From the NCBI GenBank assembly GCA_964587655.1, contig CAZPMT010000023.1, positions 1-55,736 on the forward strand: DNA of 55,736 nt. The letters run 5' to 3'. A program made the translations under genes and the position numbers. The DNA comes from CAZPMT01 sp964587655. GTDB taxonomy: Bacteria; Hydrogenedentota; Hydrogenedentia; Hydrogenedentales; SLHB01. Below the pieces are notes generated by a model. It worked only from the letters and a program-made list of their open reading frames with translations, had not been told where the DNA came from and ran no database searches. Positions 42,337 to 49,723 of the stretch are shown here, one piece after another (the stretch's first letter is position 1; every line of letters starts with the position of its first letter).

Positions 42337-42786
42337 ATGAGCGGCGACGATAAGTACGAACAATACGCAAGAAAGGTTCGCATCTTCAAAGGAATGAAGC
42401 CGGAAGATGTCTATGACATCCTGCATCATGGAAAGGTTGTCTACTTCCAGCAGGGCCAGACGATCTTTCACGAGGGAATGCTTGGCAGCAATCTATTCAT
42501 TGTGCTGAGCGGCCAAATCGGGATCTACATGAAAGGCAAACTCATTGCCCGTTGTAAGGTGGGCGATGCTTTCGGGGAGATGGCCGTTCTCAACCACACC
42601 CCACGTTGCGCGACCGCCGCGGCACTGGCCGACACGACCTTGTTCACCCTCGACGAAATGCAGATCAACAGTATCTTGGAAAAGCAAATTGCCGTGCGGC
42701 TGTTGCTGAACGTGATTCACATCCTGAGCGAGCGCCTCGAGACCGCGGACGCAGCCCTGGCTGAAAAGGAGCACGGCAAGTCCTGA
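42337..42786 (+). CDS. Stand-alone cyclic nucleotide-binding domain protein
   Basis: 149 residues with GAGAGGAG upstream of ATG 42337; a longer frame to 42106 is repeat sequence. The whole protein is one CAP-family cNMP-binding beta roll: VYFQQGQTIFHEGMLGSNLF, LSGQIGIYMKGKLIARCKVG and the phosphate-binding cassette FGEMAVLNHTPRCATAAA, followed by a C-terminal helix with LLLNVIHILSERLETADAAL. There is no helix-turn-helix or enzyme domain, so it is not a transcription factor itself. It might act as a regulatory subunit. cAMP as ligand is inferred from the family. Confidence 0.88.
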   Translation: MSGDDKYEQYARKVRIFKGMKPEDVYDILHHGKVVYFQQGQTIFHEGMLGSNLFIVLSGQIGIYMKGKLIARCKVGDAFGEMAVLNHTPRCATAAALADTTLFTLDEMQINSILEKQIAVRLLLNVIHILSERLETADAALAEKEHGKS

Positions 42787-42816
42787 TCGCCAGCGCCTTC
42801 CAGCGCTGACGCGGAC

Positions 42817-42969
42817 TTACGCCGCTCTCAAGACCCATGTGGTCGCGTAGAACACGGTCCCACCTACCATCAGGATTGGTATCATCACCTTGCAGTGAAG
42901 ACGGTAGCGGTGCAAGAGCCTGAGATACACCATCCGAAACAGTGACTTGGTCCTTATATTGGGTCGCAT
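42817..42969 (-). CDS. Possible small membrane protein
   Basis: 50 residues: a basic N-terminal half (MRPNIRTKSLFRMVYLRLLH) and a hydrophobic C-terminal half (VMIPILMVGGTVFYATTWVL). AAGGA lies seven bases before the ATG. No family recognised. It is the only frame with credible features in the 397-base space 42787-43183; the longer 99-residue version has an unlikely N-terminus. Chance is a real alternative. Confidence 0.3.
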   Translation of the reverse strand: MRPNIRTKSLFRMVYLRLLHRYRLHCKVMIPILMVGGTVFYATTWVLRAA

Positions 42970-43183
42970 CGGTTCGTCCTTATGCTGATACTCGGCGACA
43001 ACGAATCCGTGCGTAACGAAGCAACAGGCGTGCCAATCTCTCTGGCGCGGGAAGGATAAGCTTTCCAAGAGGATATGCGTGAATTGCAGCGAAGTCCGAT
43101 CTTCTCGACTGAACAAAACTGTCCAAGGTCAACGCCCCCTGCACATTTCTGTACCCAAAGACATCCCCTTTTCCCCTTGCAGA

Positions 43184-43882
43184 TCAGCTCTTGGGCTGCC
43201 CGTAGTACGCGTCGCTTCCGTGCTTGCGCAGGAAGTGCTTGTCGAGCAGGTATTGAGGGATCGCCTGCTGTTGCGGCGACAGAGCGACGGTGTTCAACGC
43301 CATCCGCGCCAACTCCTCGAGTATGACGGCGTTTTCCGCAGCCGCGGCCACACTCGCCCCCCACGCGAACGGGCCATGGTTCGCCGCCAGGACGCCGGGA
43401 AAATGCATCGGATTCAGACCTCGGGCGTAGCATCGCGCAATCACCTCGCCGATGTTGCGTTCGTAGTCATGGGCCACCTCCTCCGGCGTCAACGAGTCCG
43501 TCACGGGGATCTCTCCGTGGGCAAAATCCGCGTGGGTGGTGCCGAAACATGGGATCGGACGGCAGGCCTGAGCCCAGCACGTGGCGTAATGCGAGTGCGT
43601 GTGGACAACGCCGCCGATCTCCGGCCACGCTTTGTAAAGAACCAGGTGCGTGGGCGTGTCCACGGAAGGCTTGTACTCGCCCTCGACCGCGCGCCCCTCC
43701 AGATCCACCACAACCATATGCTCCGGCCGCATGACATCGTATTCCACACCGCTCGGCTTGATCACGACCAACCCCTGGCCGCGATCTATCCCGCTGGCGT
43801 TGCCCCACGTCATCAACACCAGACCCTTCCGCACCAATTCGAGGTTGGCCTCGCACACTTCTTTGTTCAATGATTCAAGCAC
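43184..43882 (-). CDS. araD: L-ribulose-5-phosphate 4-epimerase
   Basis: 232-residue class II aldolase-like epimerase converting L-ribulose 5-phosphate to D-xylulose 5-phosphate. Marks: VLMTWGNASGIDRGQGLVVI, IKPSGVEYD, the zinc pair in VVHTHSHYATCWAQA, CFGTTHADF, and a third His in LAANHGPFAWG. Length is normal. It completes L-arabinose use and could work with the GH51 enzyme at 17992-19485; araA and araB are not in the window. It overlaps the dus gene by 8 bases, an unusual partner. Confidence 0.95.
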   Translation of the reverse strand: MLESLNKEVCEANLELVRKGLVLMTWGNASGIDRGQGLVVIKPSGVEYDVMRPEHMVVVDLEGRAVEGEYKPSVDTPTHLVLYKAWPEIGGVVHTHSHYATCWAQACRPIPCFGTTHADFAHGEIPVTDSLTPEEVAHDYERNIGEVIARCYARGLNPMHFPGVLAANHGPFAWGASVAAAAENAVILEELARMALNTVALSPQQQAIPQYLLDKHFLRKHGSDAYYGQPKS

Positions 43883-44858
43883 AGCCTTCAGCCTCTTCCT
43901 CGCATTCCGCGAGGAACCGGGTCAACCGTTCGACGATGGGCCCGGCCTCATTATACAACATCAGCTCGGCCCGAAGCCTCGCGATATTGCGCACGCCTCT
44001 CAAATAACCGGCGTAGTGCTTTCGGTGCTCGAGCACTGCGCGCCGCTCGCCCTTATGCTCGACCGCGGCCAGCAGATGTCGAATGCAGGCGCTCATGCGC
44101 TCGGCCAGCGGGGGATCCGGAAGCGGCTCACCCGTGGCCAGGTAATGCTTCGCCTGCTGGAACAGCCACGGACTGTGAATGGCCCCGCGCCCGATCATCA
44201 CGCCGTCGCAACCCGTCTCGAACATCCGCTTCACGTCTTCCGGCGTATTGACGTCGCCGTTGCCGATGAGCGGGATCGAGATCACACGCTTCACCTTTTC
44301 GAGCCACGACCAGTCCGCGGCCCCCGAGTATCCTTGCACTCGCGTCCGGCAATGCACGGCCAGGGCCTGTACCCCGTTCTGCTCGACCATGCGCGCGACA
44401 TCGAGAATGCAGATGCTGTCCTGGTCCCATCCTAGCCGCGTCTTGACCGTAACGGGAAGCCGCGTGCCGCCAACCACGGCGCGGACGACCGACTCGAACT
44501 TCTTGAGATCCCGGAGAAGGCCGGCGCCGTCGCCGCGGTTCGCGATCTTCTTCACCCAACAACCACAGTTGATGTCGATGAAATCGGGCTGCGCCGCCTC
44601 GGCAACGGCGGCCGCGCGCTCCATCGATGACTCGAGGCTGCCGTAGATCTGCACGCCGATCGGACGTTCCTCGTCCGTGACATAGATCTTCCCAAGGGTC
44701 CTCTTGACGTCCCGTACGAGCGCTTCGCAGTTTGCGAACTCCGTGTAGAGGAGGTCCGCGCCGTAGCCCTTGCAGATCATCCGGAAGGGATAGTCCGATA
44801 CGTCCTCCATAGGCGCAAGCGCCAACGGCCTGTCTATCTCGACTCTTCCGATTCGCAC
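43875..44858 (-). CDS. dus: tRNA-dihydrouridine synthase (Dus family, DusB-like)
   Basis: 327-residue FMN enzyme reducing uridine in the tRNA D-loop. Family motifs: LALAPMEDVSDYPFRMICKG, VQIYGSLESSMERAA, FIDINCGCWVKKIANRGDGA with the catalytic Cys in NCGC, VTVKTRLGWD, LAVHCRTRVQGYSGAADWSW, PLIGNGDVNTPED, and CDGVMIGRGAIHSPWLF. The usual NCGCP reads NCGCW here, a mild variation. Length and order are normal. It is first in a two-gene operon with araD. The DusA/B/C subtype is not certain. Confidence 0.93.
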   Translation of the reverse strand: MRIGRVEIDRPLALAPMEDVSDYPFRMICKGYGADLLYTEFANCEALVRDVKRTLGKIYVTDEERPIGVQIYGSLESSMERAAAVAEAAQPDFIDINCGCWVKKIANRGDGAGLLRDLKKFESVVRAVVGGTRLPVTVKTRLGWDQDSICILDVARMVEQNGVQALAVHCRTRVQGYSGAADWSWLEKVKRVISIPLIGNGDVNTPEDVKRMFETGCDGVMIGRGAIHSPWLFQQAKHYLATGEPLPDPPLAERMSACIRHLLAAVEHKGERRAVLEHRKHYAGYLRGVRNIARLRAELMLYNEAGPIVERLTRFLAECEEEAEGCA

Positions 44859-44926
44859 GAAAATGCATCCGTTCGGGTTTCAATGCGGTGGCTATACACA
44901 CGTGGCGCAGACTGGACAGTCTGCGA

Positions 44927-46198
44927 TCAGCGATGCCGCGCTTCGACGTGCGGATGATCGCCGTATACGATGTCCACGAGGTCGCCGTCGCGCAGTATGG
45001 ACGTGCGCGCGGCTTCCATCACCAACTCATTCACGGACGAATTGGCCGGCGTCGCGATCAGCCCCTTCCTGTCCACTTCGCGGATAATAGCCCGGCGCCG
45101 CTCCAACGCCTCCGTCTCGCCCATCCCTTCGGTTTCGGCGCCGATTCGCTGTATCGAAGTGATCGACGCCGCCACCGACGCGAACCCATATCCCACGGGC
45201 TTGAGCCCCGGACCTTCCCACGGCACGAGCTGATAGAAGTCCGGACTCACGAAATTGAAGACGGAATCCGCACAACCGATGCCATAGAGATACGAGTGGC
45301 AGACGCCGCGGAACTGGTCGTCGTGTTTCAGGGCGCCCGATCTGTCGTCGCCCTCGAAGAACATGCTGAGGCATTGCTCGTTGCTGCCCGCGCCGTCGTC
45401 GGGATAACCGAGACCATCGGTCACCGAGAGAATCGCCCCGTTCTCGAAGATCACCCGGCCATTCGCCCACAGGTAACCCTCGTTGCCGTTCGGGAAACGG
45501 CCCTTGACGCCGCTCACGGAAACCGTGACCGGCTTCAGCCCGGTGATGAAACAGACAAGGTCGACATAGTGACAGCCGACGTAAACAAAAGGATCGGTCT
45601 TGTCGCACGTGAACCAATTCTGGAAGTTCGAATGGCGATAGTAATAAGGCTCGATCATCTTGGCCTCGCCCATGATGAACGTCCCGAAGTCTCCCTCCTC
45701 GTAGTGACGTTTCGCCATGAGCGCGCGCGTGTCGAACCGCTTGTGGTATTCGACGCCGCAGAAGAGGCCCTTCTCTTTCCCCAGGCGCTCGATTTCGACC
45801 GCCTGCTCATATTTCAGAACCAGCGGCTTCACGCAAAGGACGTGCTGGTCATTCCTGAACGCCTCCATGACGACGGCGTGGTGCATTGGGTCCGGCATCG
45901 CCACAACCACGGCTTGATGCGGCTTCATTCCCGCCAGCACCTCTTTATACAAGTCCGGAAAGATCGCGTCGGCCGGATTGTCCAGGCCGGGGTATGCCGC
46001 GAAATCCTGCCCAGGAAATGCAGTGCGAAGATCGGCGCTTTCCTTGAGCGACCTCAACGGCGGCGTATTCAGCGCACACACGGCGATACTCCCCACCACC
46101 CCGGTCCGCTGCAAGTGATAGACAGACGGGAGAAGAAGGTCGTTTGTGATCATTCCCCCGCCGACAATCGTTACGTCAATGGGCTTCGCCACGCTCAT
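44927..46198 (-). CDS. Gfo/Idh/MocA-family oxidoreductase, cytoplasmic
   Basis: 423 residues without signal peptide, unlike the copy at 37790-39061. Rossmann start DVTIVGGGMITNDLLLPSVY; MPDPMHHAVVMEAFRNDQHV; catalytic region as CVKPLVLKYEQAVEI, where the usual EKP reads VKP so the Glu is missing; GVEYHKRFDTRALMAKRHYE in the C-terminal domain. The NAD-dependent sugar or inositol oxidoreductase role is by family only. It lies 91 bases after the PpiC gene, beyond a terminator, so it is probably a separate unit. Confidence 0.9.
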   Translation of the reverse strand: MSVAKPIDVTIVGGGMITNDLLLPSVYHLQRTGVVGSIAVCALNTPPLRSLKESADLRTAFPGQDFAAYPGLDNPADAIFPDLYKEVLAGMKPHQAVVVAMPDPMHHAVVMEAFRNDQHVLCVKPLVLKYEQAVEIERLGKEKGLFCGVEYHKRFDTRALMAKRHYEEGDFGTFIMGEAKMIEPYYYRHSNFQNWFTCDKTDPFVYVGCHYVDLVCFITGLKPVTVSVSGVKGRFPNGNEGYLWANGRVIFENGAILSVTDGLGYPDDGAGSNEQCLSMFFEGDDRSGALKHDDQFRGVCHSYLYGIGCADSVFNFVSPDFYQLVPWEGPGLKPVGYGFASVAASITSIQRIGAETEGMGETEALERRRAIIREVDRKGLIATPANSSVNELVMEAARTSILRDGDLVDIVYGDHPHVEARHR

Positions 46199-46227
46199 GC
46201 CTCAAACTCCCCTAGTAGCGCATCACC

Positions 46228-46257
46228 AAGAAGAAAGGGGCGCATTTCCGCGCCCCT
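46228..46257 (-). terminator. Intrinsic terminator after PpiC-type gene
   Basis: An 8-bp stem (AGGGGCGC / GCGCCCCT) with a 6-base loop is followed, reading on the minus strand, by TTTCTTCTT. It lies 32 bases after the PpiC stop and would separate that gene from the oxidoreductase downstream. Confidence 0.75.
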
Positions 46258-46289
46258 TACTGGACAATAGGCTGCAAACGGAATCCCGG

Positions 46290-47615
46290 CTATTTCTTCT
46301 CCCCACCATCGGGCGCAGGTGGCGCAGGAGGAGCCGCGGGCGGTGCGACCGGCGCAGGAGAAGCCTCGGGCGCGGGCGGCGGAGTAGCACTGGACGGAGC
46401 CGGCGCCGCTCCAGGCATCGGAGGATGCATCGGAGGCATCGGAGGATGCATCGGAGGCATCGGAGGCGTGGCCGACGCGGCAAACGGTGCATACAGGATC
46501 TCCGTCTTGACGCCTGCCTCCGCTTCCTGCATCAATGTCATCATGACTTGAGAACGCTTCGTTCTGATGATCCGTTCGGAGAGACTCGATTTGACGTCAT
46601 CCAGAGTCATCGGTCCCGGAGCGTGCTTGGCGACGACCGTCAGAATGTGCCAGCCATACTTGGTCTTGAACGGTTCACTGACCTGGCCCACGGGGGTCGA
46701 GGCTATCTTCTCATCAAATTCGGGAACCATCCTGCCCTTGGGCACGTCAGTATAGAGTCCCCCCTTCTCCTTCGAGCCGGGATCTTCCGAGACCTCTTTG
46801 GCCACGTCCTCGAACTTTTGGCCACCCGTGATACGCGTGCGCGCGGCGTCGATCTTTTCCTTCGCCGCGTTCCATGCCGCCTCATCGGCCCCTTCCTCAA
46901 CCTTGATCAGGATATGCGCGACGTCCGTCGTCTCATCCTTCCGGTCCGCTTTGCCCGCCGACTTCATACGCTCGAACTCGGCCGCGAGTTCCTCGTCCGT
47001 GGCCTGCAAGTCCTTGGTCTTGCTTTCGGCGAACTTTCGCGTGACCAGGCTCTGCCGAACTAAGTTCGGCAACTCCTCCTCGGTAATCCCCTGATCGGCC
47101 ATACGCTTCTGAAACTGTTCAGGGGGAAGCTTGCTCTTCGCATTCTCGACTTCCTTCTGAACTTCCTCTTCCGTAACGGTAATTCCCTGGTTCTTGGCAA
47201 GGGCCAAGACCGTCTTCTCGCGGATCATGTTCTGCAGCAATTGGCGTTTCTGCTCGATGGTGGGACTGCCCATCGCCCCTCCCGCCATGCTCATCTTTTT
47301 CGCAAGCCCCAGCTTTCGTTCAAAATCCTTGGCCGTTATCGTATCATCGCCCACCTTCGCTAATACCTCTGGCAACGGCTCTTCCTTCGGTTCCTCGATT
47401 GCCGGCTTTGTCTCACTCCAGGCGGGTGCGGGCGCGGGCACGGCCGGCGCGGGTTCGGCGCCTTTCTTCGCGTCCACAACCGTAACGGGGGTCACGGGAA
47501 CTTGGGATGCCTTGTCAGCGGACTTCGAGGCCGGGGGCGGCGTACTCTGTCCGCAGCCGCATACGACGACGATGGCCAGGACGGCGAATAGCGCGCCAAT
47601 CGCTTTCTTGTTCAT
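46290..47615 (-). CDS. PpiC/SurA-type peptidyl-prolyl isomerase lipoprotein
   Basis: 441 residues. Lipobox VCGC near residue 21; a Pro/Ala linker; SurA-like N-terminal helical domain (TITAKDFERKLGLAKKMSMA; LQNMIREKTVLALAKNQGIT); rotamase (parvulin) domain with DVAHILIKVEEGADE, FEDVAKEVSEDPGSKEKGGL, FDEKIASTPVGQVSEPFKTK and YGWHILTVV. The tail is Pro/Ala/Met-rich with a HPPMPPM repeat. It probably helps fold outer-membrane or periplasmic proteins while anchored to a membrane by lipid. The ribosome site AAGGAG is clear. A 12-bp hairpin lies in its leader. Confidence 0.93.
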   Translation of the reverse strand: MNKKAIGALFAVLAIVVVCGCGQSTPPPASKSADKASQVPVTPVTVVDAKKGAEPAPAVPAPAPAWSETKPAIEEPKEEPLPEVLAKVGDDTITAKDFERKLGLAKKMSMAGGAMGSPTIEQKRQLLQNMIREKTVLALAKNQGITVTEEEVQKEVENAKSKLPPEQFQKRMADQGITEEELPNLVRQSLVTRKFAESKTKDLQATDEELAAEFERMKSAGKADRKDETTDVAHILIKVEEGADEAAWNAAKEKIDAARTRITGGQKFEDVAKEVSEDPGSKEKGGLYTDVPKGRMVPEFDEKIASTPVGQVSEPFKTKYGWHILTVVAKHAPGPMTLDDVKSSLSERIIRTKRSQVMMTLMQEAEAGVKTEILYAPFAASATPPMPPMHPPMPPMHPPMPGAAPAPSSATPPPAPEASPAPVAPPAAPPAPPAPDGGEKK

Positions 47616-47647
47616 TACTTATCTCCTTGGAAGCATCGACACGGCAA

Positions 47648-47675
47648 ACCGCCGACTCGACACCGAGTCGGCGGT
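47648..47675. repeat. Hairpin in leader of PpiC-type gene
   Basis: Perfect 12-bp stem ACCGCCGACTCG / CGAGTCGGCGGT with loop ACAC. On the minus strand only TTT follows, so it is a weak terminator for the upstream membrane-protein genes at best, or a leader structure. Confidence 0.5.
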
Positions 47676-47785
47676 CACGCATCATGACAATGAAGCATAC
47701 CTCAAGACAGGAGCCAAGCGCAAGAAATCGAAGAAGGAAACGACAGGAGAACGCTGAGAGGTGAATTCGAGAGGGAAATGAGAAA

Positions 47786-47819
47786 CGCCCTTGCAGGGCC
47801 GTCTGACCCCTACAGGGCG
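47786..47819. repeat. REP-like palindrome downstream of membrane-protein pair
   Basis: CGCCCTTGCAGGGCCGTCTG continues to a closing AGGGCG, giving nested pairings (GCCCT-TGC-AGGGC inside a wider CGCCC...GGGCG). It belongs with the short hairpins at 42021-42176. The rest of 47616-47872 shows no gene. Confidence 0.6.
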
Positions 47820-47872
47820 CACATCTAAGAACCCCGGCTCTCGCCAAGGCGGCGGTTTCGCTGGGGTGCTGT

Positions 47873-49711
47873 TTATGGCTCCTCTTTGCCGCGGAACCAC
47901 TTATCCACGAACTCCATGAGGGTCGGTCCGGTGATCCGGAGCTTCTGGCCGACGGCAGGCAGCGTGAAGGGAACGTAGGTCATGTCCTTTAGCACCACCC
48001 AGCGGTACGTCATAGATTCCATGGGGCCGTCGAACCTAAGGACGAATTCGGACGGGCGGCCGTCCGGCGTGACTTGCGTCACTTCAATCTCGATACCGGT
48101 CAGGCGGATGATCTGACCCGCATGCATGGGATGGGTTTGTGGATCGCAGAACATAGCGCCGCGCATCGTCGCCAGAAACGTATCGTCCGGTCGAAACGTC
48201 AGCGTGCGCTCACTGCGGCGTTCGATCTCCAACGAGTTGACACCCGCGCATAGACAGTAGGCGTGTTTCGGCAGGGGCAATCCTCCCGCCGCGCGTTGGC
48301 CCGGCAAGTCATGTGCAAGGGCGTCCGCTGGCGAGTTGACGATCAGCAATGTCTGGTTCGCGATTTCTGGATCAAGGCCCGCGCTGTCGTTCAGGGCGCG
48401 CTCGAATCCCTCGGCGTCGCGGATGGCGTTGGCGCTTTGCATGGGCAGAAATACGGCCGAGACAGCAACGTGCAGGAACAGCCATAGGCCCACGAGTACG
48501 CGAGCCATTACCTGATATACCCTTGTCTCAGCGCGCCCGTGATCTTCGGATAAGCGCCAGCCCAGGAATTGCGCGACGAGCGCCATACCTCCAATTCCGG
48601 GGTTCATCAACTCGCGGCCCTGGGGGAACGCCGTGCAGGCAAGCAGCGTCGACAGCACCATGCCCAATGCCCAGAATCGCGCTATCTTGTCGCGTTTGAG
48701 CAACGGCCACAGCATCCAGGCCACGAACAGCACGAAAGCCGCTGCGATCGCCAGTCCTATTTCCATGAACGGGGATGGCATGAAACTCCAGATGACCGGA
48801 TCGGAAGCCGCCAACTGCCCAAATAGCATGACGGGCAGGAACAGCAGTATATGGGCTATGAACCGGCCCGGCTGTTCGATCGGGTCCGTGTAGTGCATAG
48901 TGGCGGCCACACCGTAGCCGAGGTGATGGTAAGCGAGACGCCAGACAACGACAATGACGAGATACGGAAGAAGCGCGGCGACACCCTTAAGCCAGCCTTT
49001 CCGATCCACGAAGAGCGCATAGGCCGCCAGGTACGCGCCCGCGGCAGTCGTGGCTTCTGAACCCAGCAGGCCCAGCGCAAGGACTATCCACGCCGCAACC
49101 ATGCCGGGCGCCCACCCATCGCGCCTCCACCGATCATGGAGGTAAAGGACAAGCACCACGAAGAAACTCGAAAGTGGCGCGTTCCTCGTGGCTATCCAGC
49201 CGACAGGAAGCGCGTGCGCCGCGTCCAGCAGATACATCAGACCGGCGAGGCCGGCAACCCACGCGGGGATTAGCAGACGCCGATACAGCAGCGTCAAGAC
49301 GAAAACGAGAAGACCGTACCAGAGCAGATTGTGCAAGTGCATCACCCAGGCGCGGTCGCCGAACAACTGCCAATCCAGCCAATGTGTCAAGCTGCACAGC
49401 GGCCGCCAGAACGCGATCTTCCAGTCGGGCGGCGTCCACCACGGCACGAGGCCTAGCTCCATTCGCGCCCGGTTCTGTTCGGGATCGCCGTCGCCAAACA
49501 CGCACGTATCCAGTGGTCCGCCGGTGATTCCCGGCAAATGGACGAACCCCTGGAAGCGCTCCCGGATCCAATGATCGTCCTGATAGTAGCCCGCCCAAAC
49601 CGACGGCAAGGTGAACGCGATGGCCAGCGCCGCAAGCACCCATGGGAAGCCCCTACCTGAGAAGAACGCCTGCCCCTCACCGGACTGCATCCACTTCGAA
49701 AGAGTCTTCAT
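47873..49711 (-). CDS. Polytopic membrane protein, GT-C glycosyltransferase-like, copy 2
   Basis: 612 residues, near-identical to the gene just upstream. After an N-terminal helix (PWVLAALAIAFTLPSVWAGY) comes YYQDDHWIRERFQGF, with paired acidic residues in the first loop as in GT-C enzymes such as ArnT and PMT. About ten membrane helices follow, to about residue 440, then a soluble periplasmic C-terminal domain of about 170 residues (VNSLEIERRSERTLTFRPDD; GQIIRLTGIEIEVTQVTPDG). A lipid-linked sugar transferase role is plausible but unproven. The twin copies are separated by 12 bases. Confidence 0.75.
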   Translation of the reverse strand: MKTLSKWMQSGEGQAFFSGRGFPWVLAALAIAFTLPSVWAGYYQDDHWIRERFQGFVHLPGITGGPLDTCVFGDGDPEQNRARMELGLVPWWTPPDWKIAFWRPLCSLTHWLDWQLFGDRAWVMHLHNLLWYGLLVFVLTLLYRRLLIPAWVAGLAGLMYLLDAAHALPVGWIATRNAPLSSFFVVLVLYLHDRWRRDGWAPGMVAAWIVLALGLLGSEATTAAGAYLAAYALFVDRKGWLKGVAALLPYLVIVVVWRLAYHHLGYGVAATMHYTDPIEQPGRFIAHILLFLPVMLFGQLAASDPVIWSFMPSPFMEIGLAIAAAFVLFVAWMLWPLLKRDKIARFWALGMVLSTLLACTAFPQGRELMNPGIGGMALVAQFLGWRLSEDHGRAETRVYQVMARVLVGLWLFLHVAVSAVFLPMQSANAIRDAEGFERALNDSAGLDPEIANQTLLIVNSPADALAHDLPGQRAAGGLPLPKHAYCLCAGVNSLEIERRSERTLTFRPDDTFLATMRGAMFCDPQTHPMHAGQIIRLTGIEIEVTQVTPDGRPSEFVLRFDGPMESMTYRWVVLKDMTYVPFTLPAVGQKLRITGPTLMEFVDKWFRGKEEP

Positions 49712-49723
49712 GCAGTTGGTCTT

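Noticed and set aside
44888..46270. 460-codon frame opposite the second oxidoreductase
   Set aside because: Shadow of a clear Gfo/Idh/MocA gene and no family pattern of its own.
47648..47675. Strong intrinsic terminator after the membrane-protein pair
   Set aside because: The stem is perfect but only three Ts follow on the relevant strand, so it was listed as a hairpin only.
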